A DNA stretch of 64,000 nt from the NCBI GenBank assembly GCA_022575985.1, contig JAKSXM010000272.1, forward strand, positions 28,475,501 through 28,539,500. The letters are read 5' to 3'. This DNA is from Anagrus nilaparvatae (taxonomy: Eukaryota; Arthropoda; Insecta; Hymenoptera; Mymaridae). The notes beneath the pieces were generated by a model. It was not told the DNA's origin. It searched no databases and saw only the letters and a list, made by a program, of their open reading frames with translations. The translations under genes were made by a program, and so were the position numbers. This document shows positions 11,833 through 23,562 of the stretch, piece by piece; the stretch's first letter is position 1; the number at the start of each line of letters is the position of its first letter.

Positions 11833-12782
11833 TAATGAAATGAAATAATCTTGAAAGTTTATGAAATTAATGTTGTTTCAAAATAACTTACAATTATTAC
11901 AAAAGATAAAAGAAAATATTAGTATTAGTTTACATAAAATATAAAACTTATAAATATCAATAAGATTTTTGAAATAACTTATCAATATTACTTAAATAAT
12001 TAATCGTAACTTGAAAAAAAGTCCACTTGCCACTAGTAGTTTTCTTTTTAGTGTTGCAAAGCCAATTTGGCGTTCAGAACAAATTTCACTGATTGAAAAT
12101 ATTAACTAGCCACATAAATTTTTTTCGTATTCTTGCTTGATTTGTATTTATACGTTATGACTTTCGTAACATATTAAGACCAGTGTAACACACTTTTAGT
12201 ATCTAAAAAATTATTAATAATGTAAATTATCTTTACAATACCTTTTTTTTTAAATTATAACTTTTTGATTTATATGAGTAATTATTAAAACCTTTGAGAA
12301 ATTGCAAAATCTAAAAATAATAATCACTACTTGTTTGTGCAACAAGAACTTAAATGTACGGAGCCTGTAAAATAAAACTATAAGGACTGCGTGAAATATA
12401 TAAATATGTAGTACGTCATTATATTTATACAATTTGAAATTTTATAATCTGAAATTATTACCTTCATTGGATGTTAGGTCTTTAAACCCAAGTTATTCTA
12501 ATTTTTGCACCCCAGATTTTAATTCCTTGAATTGGAATTATTTTTAGTGCTACTTCAGCCCCCACCCCCTGCCATAAAATCATCCTCGAAACACAAATTT
12601 TTGATCAGATTTTTAAATTTATTCTTTATGCTGCTGTGAAATTAGCTGTTTAAAAAAGTCATATAATGCTAATTTATGGCACATTCGTAGTTCAAATAAA
12701 CTTTTGGATACCAGAATCATTAACTACGGGAAATTTTCTATAACCCCTCAGAAGTAAAACATTTTTTATGAAAAAATGAATG

Positions 12783-13010
12783 TTAACTCATAACGCCGAC
12801 GCGGAGAGTTTTGGAAATGATAAAAAAGCAATAAATTCGATTGCTATTGCCCGTTTTACCCCTTTTAGCCCAGTTTTTTGAGCACATAGAAGAGCTATAG
12901 GTCAAAACTAATGATGGCTTTTAATGAAAAATTTTTTAGCCATGTACCTGCAAGGGATTCGTTATTTTTAACCATTTTCAAAACTCTCCGCGTCGGCGTT
13001 AATGAGTTAA
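12783..13010. mobile_element. TTAA-flanked MITE (piggyBac-like) with empty site in the other arm
   Basis: TTAA flanks both ends, and the termini are CTCATAACGCCGACGCGG and CCGCGTCGGCGTTAATGAG, an almost perfect inverted pair followed by the GAGAGTTTTG block. At the mirrored site in the right arm (near 20893) the flanks run together as GAAAAAATAAATTTTGAGG with no insert. So the element entered a single TTAA in this arm after the duplication, or was lost from the other arm. Confidence 0.9.
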
Positions 13011-13139
13011 GATGGCTCACACAAGGGTGAGGATTTTTATAGTCGGTAATCATTTTTTATTTTTTTTTTGTATAGAAAAGATTTTATTTGTAATGAAGTA
13101 TGAACTTTAAGAGATTTTTCTAAAACACTCGATATTTCA

Positions 13140-14062
13140 TAATGAAAAGGAGTAAAATAAATTTAATTCCATAAGAACGCGTATTTAACGCAACAAATTT
13201 TCTTTTAATTATTTCTCTCTTATATTATCGGCAATCTACGTATTTTTTTTTACGTACCTTTTTATTTACTCAGTAAAAAAAAATAAAAAAATAAAATTAT
13301 TAAAAAATAAACGTTTTTTAAATTCACTGTTTTAAAAGTTTGAATTTAGAAACGTTAAATTCACACCTTCCGAAAAAGTGAATTTCGAGTCTACTGCTTT
13401 TAAAGAAATCGCTACTGTGAAAGTGCTATGATGTGAATTTTAACATAAATTCGCACTTTTCACTTTAGGGAGTGGCCTTGAAAAATGTAGTTTATTATTT
13501 TTAAAATAATTTTGCAATTTATAATGTTTATTTATAAAAATTTGTATTAAAAAATTTAATAAATTAGTACAATGTGTAAAAGAAAAATTTATAAAATATT
13601 TTAAAATAAATTTAATTTTAAATAAAATTGTATTGTTGCCTTAAAAATATGTTTGAACATACATAGATCCTACATAATTACTTATGTAGGTTCTTACCGA
13701 GGTTCTTACCCAAGTTCTTACTTGAAACTCTTACATATTTCTTACACAGGATTTTATGTAAGAAAATATGTAAGAATTTATTTAAAAATTTTTTTTTTGG
13801 AGGGTATTTTTTAATAATGACCAAAAAACGAAAATTGTCAATTAAACTAAAAAATGATATGGTGTATTATTTCTAGTATTACTTTTGGGAAAAAATACTT
13901 TGAAAACGATGTGAAGACCCTAAAATTAGGTTTAGTAGAGTTTGATTAAAAAATGCCCATTATATAAAGATTTCTAATTTTCTACGTATACATGATAGCT
14001 CAAGTCTCAGCGTGTTCACTTTTCACTTGTTAGTTCGTCGGGTCGAATAACAATTTTGACAC
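13140..14062. other. Left-arm-only segment, no gene
   Basis: Absent from the mirrored position in the right arm. AT-rich with no open frame. 13670-13770 holds a repeated TTACTTATGTAGG/TTCTTACCGAGG-like motif. 13855-13925 resembles the flanks of the MITE at 39995. Confidence 0.4.
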
Positions 14063-14387
14063 AAAGAAAACTTATAACTGGTTTTTGTGTTTAAACAACC
14101 AACGAGCATGGAACATGTTAACTTATAACAGTTTTAACTTATACTCCCTAATTATTATAAGTCCTAGAACGAAAATATAATCCCGGAATTCAAATTATTT
14201 TAAGTCCACAAACCTAAAGTATTCAGAGTCCATATATTGAAAATATTCTAGGTCCATTTGACTCCCTCCCCCTAAAAACTTCAATGTTAACTTTTCATCC
14301 CCATACTCCTAAAAACGTCCATTTTTTAACCCGCACTTGAATTTGGGCCTTATATCAAAGTTCTTTGAACATATTCCATGTTAAAAA
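14063..14387 (-). mobile_element. CATGGAACATG-family element, copy 1
   Basis: On the minus strand it runs from TTAACATGGAATATGTT to CATGTTCCATG and on to CCAGTTATAAGTTTTC, the same order as the copy at 34955-35380. The interior has the family's degenerate 20-30 bp phrases of the GGACTTAGAATAAT type. Non-coding. Confidence 0.65.
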
Positions 14388-14784
14388 AAACTATCTTGGT
14401 TCCAGGAACGAGGCATCCACGTAATATTAAATCAAGGGATAATGGGCCTCCATTCAATTTGACAGGCTTCGAAGAGAGTACCATCATTATCAGAACCGTT
14501 TTTCTTGTTGATTTACCCCATGAGTATAAATCTAAATTATAGAGTTCTTTTTCGAATTCAGTGCTCTAAAAATAAAAAAGAAATCAATTTTTAAATGTAA
14601 AACTGTAGAACTGTAGAAACATTCTAATAAATACCTAATTCATAATGTAATCTACAGTATAGCATAATGCAAACAGTTAAACCAGCATGATATTTAGGTA
14701 AAAAATTAATTTCATAACAGGTAATTTATCATTACAATCAATATTTAAAAAATGTAGACACTGAAACTAATTATTAAACTAGGT

Positions 14785-15890
14785 AAGATCATAGTAATAA
14801 TGTGTTAAAGCATTGAGCTTGAAAAGCTGTTTTAAATCCAAGAATTTCGAAGGATCAATTTTCATAATTTGTATAATTTCTTTTTTGAAAGCTCTGCAAA
14901 ATTTTTAGTCTATTATCATATGCACATCCCCAGATGGAAATAGCATATGACACTACACCAAGAAACAAAGAATAAAACATAATCTTTAGTACTTTTTTGA
15001 TAATGTGCCTTAACTTATAGAAAATAAATAGTAAATACATACTTAATTCGTTTTGACTCTAGTTAACGTATAATCTGAGATTGTTATAAAATAATTGTTT
15101 TTTAGTAAGCTATTTGCATAGTTACCAAAAGTGATAAACATGGACTTATCTAGATTAAGTGTTAATTTGTGGTACATAAACTATTTATTAATCAATCCAA
15201 GCGAATCCATCATTGCTGAATTAGCCAAGTTCCAATTTTTCTCAACGGTTAAGACTGCTGTATCATCAGCATAAGAAAAGACTCTAGGGTCAAGACTAAG
15301 TAAATTATTAATGTATATGAGAAACAATTAAGGTCCTAAAATAGAACCTAGAGGTATTCCAACATTAGTGATGACATAATCACTTCTTGTATCCCCAAGT
15401 CTAACAGTATGCTGACGATTTAACAAGTAATTTTTAAAAAGGTTTAATGGCATACTCCTGACTCCATATCTTTCCATTTTTATTAACAATATATGATGGT
15501 CAACCGTATCAAAAGCTTTTGACAGGTCTAAGAACGTTCCAAGCACTGCTTGTTTCTCATTTAGTCCATTATAGATTAAATCAGTAACTTTATGCAGCGC
15601 CTGTTTAGTTCCTATACCAGCCAGAAAGCCAAATTTATTTTCAGAAATTATTTTATTTTTATTGAAAAAAGAAGATAATATAATAAAAATAACTTTTTCA
15701 AAGATATTAGCAATATTGGATATAAGCGATATTGGCCTATAGTTGACCATAGTACTTTTATCACCAGACTTAAATACATGAATAATGTCTACTTTTTTAA
15801 GAACAGTAGGCCAGATACCACTGGCTATATAAGTATTAAAGATGAAAGTTAATGGTTTTATTATAGTTGTTTATTAATATTAGATTTAAA
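14785..15890 (-). mobile_element. Non-LTR retrotransposon fragment with reverse transcriptase
   Basis: On the minus strand the frame reads through fingers-domain phrases (IKPLTFIFNTYIASGIWP, then FKSGDKS, then YRPISLISNIANIFEKV) and palm motifs (FGFLAGIGTKQAL, FLDLSKAFDTVDH, then SYADDTAVL with the catalytic YADD). This is the pattern of CR1/jockey-superfamily LINE polymerases. Stops and frame breaks, including one just before the YADD block, show it is dead. It lacks the endonuclease and most of the 3' end. It sits inside the receptor pseudogene on the same strand. Confidence 0.85.
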
Positions 15891-15917
15891 TAAATTAATG
15901 TTTTCTTTTAGGATTAC

Positions 15918-16265
15918 TCATTTTTCCTCTAATTCACTATTTAATATGAACAATAATTTATTTTCATATAGTAAAAATTTGTGACTATCACTGGATTTCA
16001 AATCATTTTCTGTTATTTCATTATTATCATAAAGGTTGTATTTTTTAAAAGAATTTTCACTTAACTGTTTATTTTCTTCCAAAAGGTTTTGACATCTTTT
16101 TTCTAACTCTTCGCATTTCTTGTTTAAGTTTTTAGGAACATTATCAGAGAGAGAAGCAACATTTGATAAATTATTTTTTAATTTAATATTATTTAGTTCT
16201 CCATTTAAAGTTGTTTTGTTTTGTATATATATATTATTTTCAGCTCTAAGATTATTAATTATTTC
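15918..16265 (-). pseudogene. Coiled-coil-like open frame beside the LINE fragment
   Basis: An open minus-strand frame of about 115 codons, rich in Leu, Asn, Glu and Lys, with heptad-like spacing around CEELEKRCQNLLEENKQL. It begins exactly where receptor homology stops and ends just before the reverse transcriptase region, but in a different frame. It may be the 5' part of the inserted element (an ORF1-like coiled coil) or a piece of another gene carried in. I do not recognise it. Confidence 0.45.
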
Positions 16266-17380
16266 ATATATCTGCAAAAATTTGATTAACCTACTAAAAA
16301 TACTCTCAATATTAAAATTAAATAAATTCCGTTACCTCAAAAACGTTTCTGATTTTTCTTCTAAATTATTTCCATTTTTGTCAATTTTATAACTGACAGA
16401 TAACATTTTTTCTTGAACAATCAAAGTTTCCTTTCTATTTAAATTCACAACAATCATTTTCATGCAAAACAAAGAATTCGCGGACAAAGTGTAAATAATT
16501 TCACTAAATTTTAGAATGCTAAGCTCGAAATTTTTAGCAAGTTTAGTAATCTGAAGAATTTGCAATATATTGTTAAAATTAGTATCGTGTAAAACAATAA
16601 AGCACAAAATTCTCGAAATCGTCCCATAAACGTTGAATCTTTTGCATCTGATTTCCATATTCCAATTATTGACATTAACTTAAAAGGTATTTTAGCCACC
16701 TTCATAACTGATGACCTTTTTTCAAAAAGAATATAAATTATTATTTTGCAATTACTACTTTGATTCACTTTCAAATTAAGTAGGCCTGAGGATGGGGTCC
16801 CAACACATTATTGGGGTTTTGAACTTACTTATTGATCTTTTGCAAGTAGAAATATGGTAGGAACCGAAAAACTAGAAAAACAAGTGTTCCCAAAGGTTAA
16901 AAAAAAAAAAATATTCTATTAATAATTTTTTTCTTAACTAGTTAATTTTTTATTAATTAATGAACTAAAAAATGTTTTCAAAGCCCCAGTTTTTTAGTTT
17001 TAAAATTAAATTTATAAAGTATAATTTAAAAACCATATTTTGTGTTTAGAAAAATGAAAATTGAATTCTGCACCTGTTAAAGCCCACCTATCCTATAGAC
17101 TTTCTATATCAGTAGACCTCGCAGTAGACCTTTACACTTCATACTATCTTTTTTTTTATTAAAAGTTTTTTCTTTAACTATTAAAATTACTGGAGTATTA
17201 TTTTATAAAATATTAGGTGTTAATTGCAGGCGACCTTTTTTTCTACATTCTTTTGCTTGCGTGGCCTTAAGATTAAAATAAAAATGAAGTTGAGTATGAG
17301 TCATTCCATATAAGAAGTCATAAGTTGCTACGACGATTTTTCCTATTTGGCCCATTTTGGGCAAATTTTTTTGTATATTT

Positions 17381-18639
17381 TATTATTTTACATGCTGTTA
17401 ATCACGTGATTATAAATACCGTGTAGATTTTCCGTGGTTTCCTTTTTATTCAATGGAAAATAATTCAATGGGCTTTTTTGGTCAACTTAAATCTGCAAAG
17501 GCTTAGCATCTTTTTAATACTTTCTGTATCTCTTTGTGAGAAGAGTTAAATATGTTATTTAGTTTATTAAAAATGGCTAATGGTATGTTTAAAACCTGCA
17601 GCCTTTTTAAATCACATAGATTAAACGCAAAATGTGGTGATATCTTAGTTTACCTAAAACATTGCCTTCCATTTAAAACCATAATTTAGACTTCTCAAGA
17701 GATATAGCTCATAGAATCTTTCTGAAACATTCAATGATCACCTGGATGAATCAACTGCAACACCAAATCTCTGATAGACAAGTTGATTATCCCCAAAAGT
17801 TTGGTATTAAACATGTCGAAATTCCTCAGCTGATGAAAACTAAACAAAATTCTGAGTATATAAAACCAACTTATAGTGATAACTGTGAATTTATTTATTG
17901 TTAATTAAAAATGACATTTCAAAAAAAAAATCGTCGTAGAATATTATCCTGCAGAATAAAGTATTGGTTAATAAAATCTTTAAAAGTATACTGATAAAAT
18001 TATACTCATTTAAAAAAGTTTTTTTTATTGATTAATATAATTATAAAGCGAAAAAATTCATTTTTTTTTTCTTTTTAATTTTAATCTACAATTAAATGTA
18101 TAAACCTGAATACTCTATTTTAGATTTATTTTTTTATACGCTGTACGTAAAATCAATATCTACGTTCTTAAAAATGGTTAAGTCAATTCCATTATTTTAC
18201 TTTAATATATTTATTCAAGTGTGGTAGTAACAAAGCAAAAAAAATTTTACTAGTCTAATAAATTGCAGTCAAAGTATTAAATTTACTAATAGTATGGGGA
18301 TCATCAAAGAAAACTCATATTTTCTATTCCATGTACACTAATTGTGTAATATTAGCTTTTTTTTTTTGTAAATTTTAAATTATTATATCGTTCCTTTAAA
18401 ATTGTTTTTTAATAAATTTTAGGTTAAATATTTTTTCAGTCAATAAGGAACCAGTAAAACTTTATTCACAATTATTTTATTAGTAATAATTTCGGTAGAG
18501 TAATTATTACCCTCTACAGACTAAAATACAAAAAATAAAATATAAATTTGTATAACACATGCATAAATATTTTTTAACATGTAGATTTTATACATCTGTC
18601 AATTTTTTATCTGCTTATATTTTGTCAAACGTTATTTTA
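17381..18639. other. Central spacer of the inverted duplication
   Basis: About 1.26 kb of AT-rich sequence between the two arms, without clear self-complementarity. No gene or RNA recognised. Confidence 0.45.
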
Positions 18640-21600
18640 AACTTTCATTCATATTATGGGCCAAGTTGGAAAATTCGTTTTAGTAACTTATGACTTCTTA
18701 TATGGAATGGCTCATACTCTACTTCACTTTTATTTTAATCTTAAGGTTACGTATCAAAAAAAATAAAGAAAAAAAGGTCGCCTGCAATTAATATCTATAA
18801 TTTTGTATAATAATACTCCAATAATTTCAATAAAGTTAAAGAAAAAACTTTTAATACAAAAAAAGATAGTGTAAAGTGTGTTAGTCTATCGCGAGGTCTA
18901 CGGATATAGAAAGTCTATTCAGAATAGAGGGGATGGTTTTTGATACTGTTAAGGAATTTAGAATTTAATTTCAATTTCTTTAGAGACAAATAATGGTATT
19001 CAAATTGTATCTTTATAAATTTAATTTTAAAACTAAAAAAATGGAGCTTTGAATACAAGTTTTATTTCATTAATTAATAAATAATTAACTAGTTAAGAAA
19101 AATTTTATTAGTAGAATATATATATTTTTTTTCGAATCCTTGAGAACATTTGTTTTTCTAGTTTTTCGATTTCTACCATATTTCTACTTGTAGAAGAACA
19201 ATAAGTGTTCAAAACCGCAATAATGTGTCCAAACTGCATTCTCGGCCCTACTTTATTTGAAAATGAATTAAAAATTTAATAGTGATTACAAAATAATAAT
19301 TTATATTCATTCTAAAAGAAAGATAATCAGTTATGAAGGTGGCTAAAATACCTTTTAAATTAATATTAATAATTGGAATATGGAAATCAGATACAAAAAA
19401 TTCAAGACTTATGGAACGATTTCGAAAATTTCGTGCTTTATTATTTTACACGATACTGATTTCAACAATGATACTGCAAATTATTCAGATTACTAAACAA
19501 GCTAAAAATTCAGAGCTTAATAATCTAAGATTTAGTGAAATTCTTTACACTTTGTCCGAGAATTCTTCGTTTTGCATGAAAATGATTGTTGTAAATTCAA
19601 ATAGAAAGGAAATTTTGATAATTCAAGAAAAAATGTTATCTGTCAGCTATAAAATTGACAAAAATGGAAATAATTTAGAAGAAAAATCAGAAACGGTTTT
19701 GAGGTAATGGAATTTAAATAATTATAATATTGAAAGTATGTTTAGTAGGTTAATCAAATTATTACAGATATATTAGCTGTATGCTTCATTCTAAGCGCTC
19801 CATTGATCTTTTCATATTTTTTTAAATTGTACCATACTTTCACGACAAAAATATTCTAAAACTACCCTTGGAGATGTACACGGTGATTGAACTAAATAAA
19901 AATAATTATTACTATTTTGACTTTTACCAGTTAATTAGTACATCATTTTGTAATGTTTCTGGGTTTGGTTTTGATGGTATGATTTTGGGTTTATTGTTAA
20001 GAGTCAGTTGCCTATTCGGTATGTTAAAAATTCACTTAGAAAAAGTTTCTGAATACTTAAAGTCAATCAAAGGACCAAAATCATTTATAGAGAATGAAGA
20101 AAAGAAAATGTTTGCTAAATTAATATTTGAGCATCAAAATATTTATGAGTATGATAATAATTTTAAGTGCTTGTTATTTTTAAAAAATATTAATTTTTGT
20201 TAAAATTAATCTAGAATTATGGATATGATAAACAACGTGTTAAAAATATCATTATATATTCAATATATGACTAGTGCAATATTGATTAGTTTCAGTGTCT
20301 ACATTTATTAAATATTGATTTGAATGATAAATTATCTATTATGAAATTAATTTTGTATACAAATATCATACTGGTTGAACTGTTTGCATTATGCTATACT
20401 GGAGATTACGTTATGAATAAGGTATTTATTAGTATATACTGAATTAAGTTTTACAGTTTTTCTTTTTTATTTTCAGAGCACTGAATTCGAAAAAGAACTC
20501 TTTAATTTAGATTTACACTCATTGAATAAATCAACAAGGAAAACGTTTCTGATAATGATGGTACGATCTTCGAAGCCTATCAAATTAACTTTAGGCGCAT
20601 TGTTTGAGTTTCATATAGTTTCATTTATTAAGGGACAATCATCACAATATCCAATATCCTGAAATTAAATTTAAGAAAATAGAGAATTTTTTAATAGTTT
20701 CGAAAATGTTACATTTTTGGCGTGTGCTAGGGTAAATGTTTGCGTTATGTGTGCATGTTTTTATAAGTATTGTATCGCGTGCTTTTGAGAAATATTTTAT
20801 GAGTTTATACTTTATTACAAATAAAGAATCTTTCCTATAAAAAAAAACAGTGATTACCAACTATAAACATCCCTACCCTTATGTGAGCAACCTCAAAATT
20901 TATTTTTTCACAAAAAATATTTTCATTCTGTGGGCTTATAGATAATTTCTTGTAGAACGTGATTCTGGTGTCCAAAAGTTGATTTGAACTAAACATGTGC
21001 CATAACACAGCAAAATACGATTTTCTTAAACAGCCAATTGCGGGTTTAGTCGGGTCGTTAGATTTGGTTAGAGAAGTTTCTATTACAGTTTTCTATTAAA
21101 AATACGTTATTTTACCAGATTATAGCCCTTAATAATTAAATTTTAGCTCAGGGCAAATTTTGGAGAAAAAAAAACTGTTTCTGAGCTCTTTTGAGCTGCC
21201 CATTCTTCTTCATTACCCTATCTCATCCAGAAACGTTAAAAATAATGAGAAAAGAGGGAATTTAGTGAAGTTCCCTCAGAAATCTGGCCATGCCAGTTGC
21301 ATATATTTTCGGACCCGACCTGCAAGGTTTTGTAGATTTTACTAAGAATTGCTCTATAGATAATTTACATTATTAATAATTTTTTAGATACTTAAAGTTT
21401 GCTACACTGGTCTCAATATGTTACGAAACTCATAATCAATGAATACAAATCAAGCAAGAACACGAAAAATATTTAAAGGGCTGAAAAAAAGAAAAATAAA
21501 AAAAAATCTGCTTGTGGCAAGTTGAATTTTTTTAATTTACGATTAATTTAAGTTATATTAATAATTTATATTAAACAATTGTATTAATATTTATAATTTT

Positions 21601-21755
21601 TATGTTTCATGTAATCTAATAATAATATTTGTTTTATCTTTTGTAATAATTATAAGTTATTTTGAATTTGTAACTTAAAGTTAAATTTTTTTTTGTAACA
21701 ACAGTTTTAAGTTCATAAACTTTCAAGATTTTCATCATATTTCATTTCATTAAAA
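18640..21755 (-). repeat. Right arm of the inverted duplication
   Basis: Reverse-complement counterpart of 11833-17380. A clear anchor is ATGACTTCTTATATGGAATG at 18691, which faces the mirrored sequence near 17305. Others are TTTCAGTGTCTACATTTATT at 20289, facing 14755, and CTTGCTTGATTTG-type sequence at 12130, facing 21445. 21050-21345 has no partner in the left arm and may be a separate insertion. Confidence 0.8.
19333..20662 (+). pseudogene. Odorant receptor pseudogene (right arm)
   Basis: Exon 1 (19333-19703) is open from ATG, with the OR-like start MKVAKIPFKLILIIGIWKS. The second exon begins at 19768, but its frame runs into a stop. Receptor-like sequence continues in other frames (about 19770-19860 as FILSAPLIFSYFFKLYH, then 19868-20180 as a long open stretch with EHQNIYEYD). 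The third region (20217-20420) is again split between two frames. The last exon (about 20477-20662) is open and reads FEKELFNLDL, then MMVRSSKPIKLTLGAL, the usual OR C-terminal pattern. At least three frame breaks make it non-functional unless the assembly is wrong. Confidence 0.8.
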
Positions 21756-22844
21756 TACAATTATGATGTGTAGATATTGCATTTTACATCATCCTTGGAT
21801 TATGTAGTGCAAAATAATTGCAAAAAATCCTCTTTAAATGTAGTTTTTGGGTCACAGCACTTATTTCGCTCTTTGTATCTACACTGTAATTAAATATACA
21901 AAATTTCATAAATAAGATGTTAGACATTTTTAACCGGTTACCAGATAGATTTTAAAAAATTTTTTATCTAATAATATATAAATAATATTACTCGCCGCTT
22001 CATTAGTTTTTACACAAGCAGAATTAACCGTAGATATTATTACCAACATACCAATAATAGTAAAACATTTAAACATTTTTAGTAAAGTCAACAATTTTAC
22101 AAAATTAATAATTTCAATTTTTCAATTCACTAATAAGTAATATTACGCCCATTTTATATGCATTGTATTAGAAAGTTGATTACATTTAATAATTACAAAT
22201 TAACCGTTTATTGTAAATTTATCATAATTATAGTTTAAATTGTTTTTAGAGGAAAAATTTTAAAATAATTTTTACGAATAATGTGTAACATAGATGATAA
22301 AATTGATATAGTTATTTGGAATGACTCTAAGCAACAATATTTCAGTAGTGCACTTTAATTAGCTACAAATTTTTTCCAAATAATGGTTTGATTATAATCA
22401 ATATTTGTAGGTTCATATACTGTCGTAATAAAATTATATGGACAAAACAGATTCCTTAGCGTATTTGATCTGTTTCCCCAAACCGAGTAAAGTGGGTGAA
22501 GTTGCTAATTAGAGATTATATAATGATGAAAACTCTTGAGACATTTTTATCTTCAAAATATTCTTCGTAGTTTATAATTTAAATAATTTTTTATTTCTTA
22601 TAATTTCAAAAATGTATTTTATTAACTGATAACATTGAAACGACTGCAGATAAGTTTGCTTTTCAGTTTTACCTTCAAGTAATACATAATATAGTACAAG
22701 TTTATCTTTAGTTTACTTTATTATCGCAATTCTACAGTTGAATAAAATGTTTTATTGTACATAGAATTGTAACCGGCTAAAAATTAATTTTAGTATTTCT
22801 CTTATTGTTTTTTTATAGTTTATTTTGTGAAATTTATATATAAA
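21756..22844. other. Intergenic region upstream of MCCC2
   Basis: AT-rich, with no open frame, RNA gene or clear repeat recognised. The MCCC2 promoter should lie in the last few hundred bases, but no diagnostic motif is visible. Confidence 0.4.
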
Positions 22845-23526
22845 ATGTTAAAACGTAGTAATATTTTAATAAGAAATTTTATTAAAATTAAAAGAAATTT
22901 TCAAAATGAAGCTTCAATTATTGGTACCCCACAAGAAACAGTTGGAGATGAAATATTCGAGGTTAGCAATTAATTTAGTTAAATTATATTTAAAAAATAT
23001 TATGAAATTTTAATTTTATATTTTATATTTTTATTTTCATATTAAATTCTCATACTCATTAAAAATGTTTACCAAAAATTTGAATACCAAAAAAATAGTA
23101 TTGTAAGATTTCATTTTTATCGATAATTTGATGTACATATCCGATATTTAAAATTTAAATTTGTATACATTTATTTTTTTATTTTTTATTTGAATTGATA
23201 ATTTCAATACCCGTCGAAAATAGTATTTGATAATTTTTTATATTGATAAGTTACGGAACTGTATAATTAATGAATATTATTATTTTGTATAACAGTATTT
23301 TTAAATTTTATCTAAATTTGCTGATAAAAAATGAAAACTTACTATATATGAGTAATTCTTAGTGAAACCGGTAAGGTCGAGGTAAGGTAAACATAAAAAA
23401 ATGTCTCGCTAAAAACGAATCAATGAGTAAAAAAAACTAATATTTCGCTAAACGACAAACTTTTGAATAATTTAGAAAACATTTTCTCTTGTACCTCTAA
23501 ACTTTGTACAATCCTGTACGATAATC

Positions 23527-23562
<36 letters not shown>

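Larger units (their letters stand above)
14455..16705 (-). pseudogene. Odorant receptor pseudogene (left arm), interrupted by a LINE
   Basis: Mirror copy of the receptor relic at 19333-20662. The first exon (16705 down to about 16334) starts with the MKVAKIPFK sequence. It changes frame partway: the N-terminal 40 or so residues are in one frame and the YTLSANSLFCMKM to EEKSETFLR part in another. The intron follows as in the sister copy, but a few bases into exon 2 the sequence switches to retroelement DNA at about 16265. Receptor sequence resumes near 14780 and ends in the last exon near 14455, with about 500 bp of receptor sequence (matching 19774-20272 of the sister copy) missing. It cannot encode a receptor. 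Confidence 0.85.
11833..17380 (+). repeat. Left arm of a large inverted duplication
   Basis: Diverged reverse-complement matches to 18640-21755 run through this arm in mirrored order: 11833-12240 with 21350-21755, 12600-13135 with 20780-21040, 14455-14780 and 16266-16705 with the receptor pseudogene, and 16800-17380 with 18640-19330. The arm is longer than its partner because of later insertions (12783-13010, about 13140-14450, and 14785-16265). Confidence 0.8.

Noticed and set aside
16120..16392. 90-codon plus-strand frame
   Set aside because: It is the antisense shadow of the coiled-coil frame and of the receptor pseudogene's first exon.
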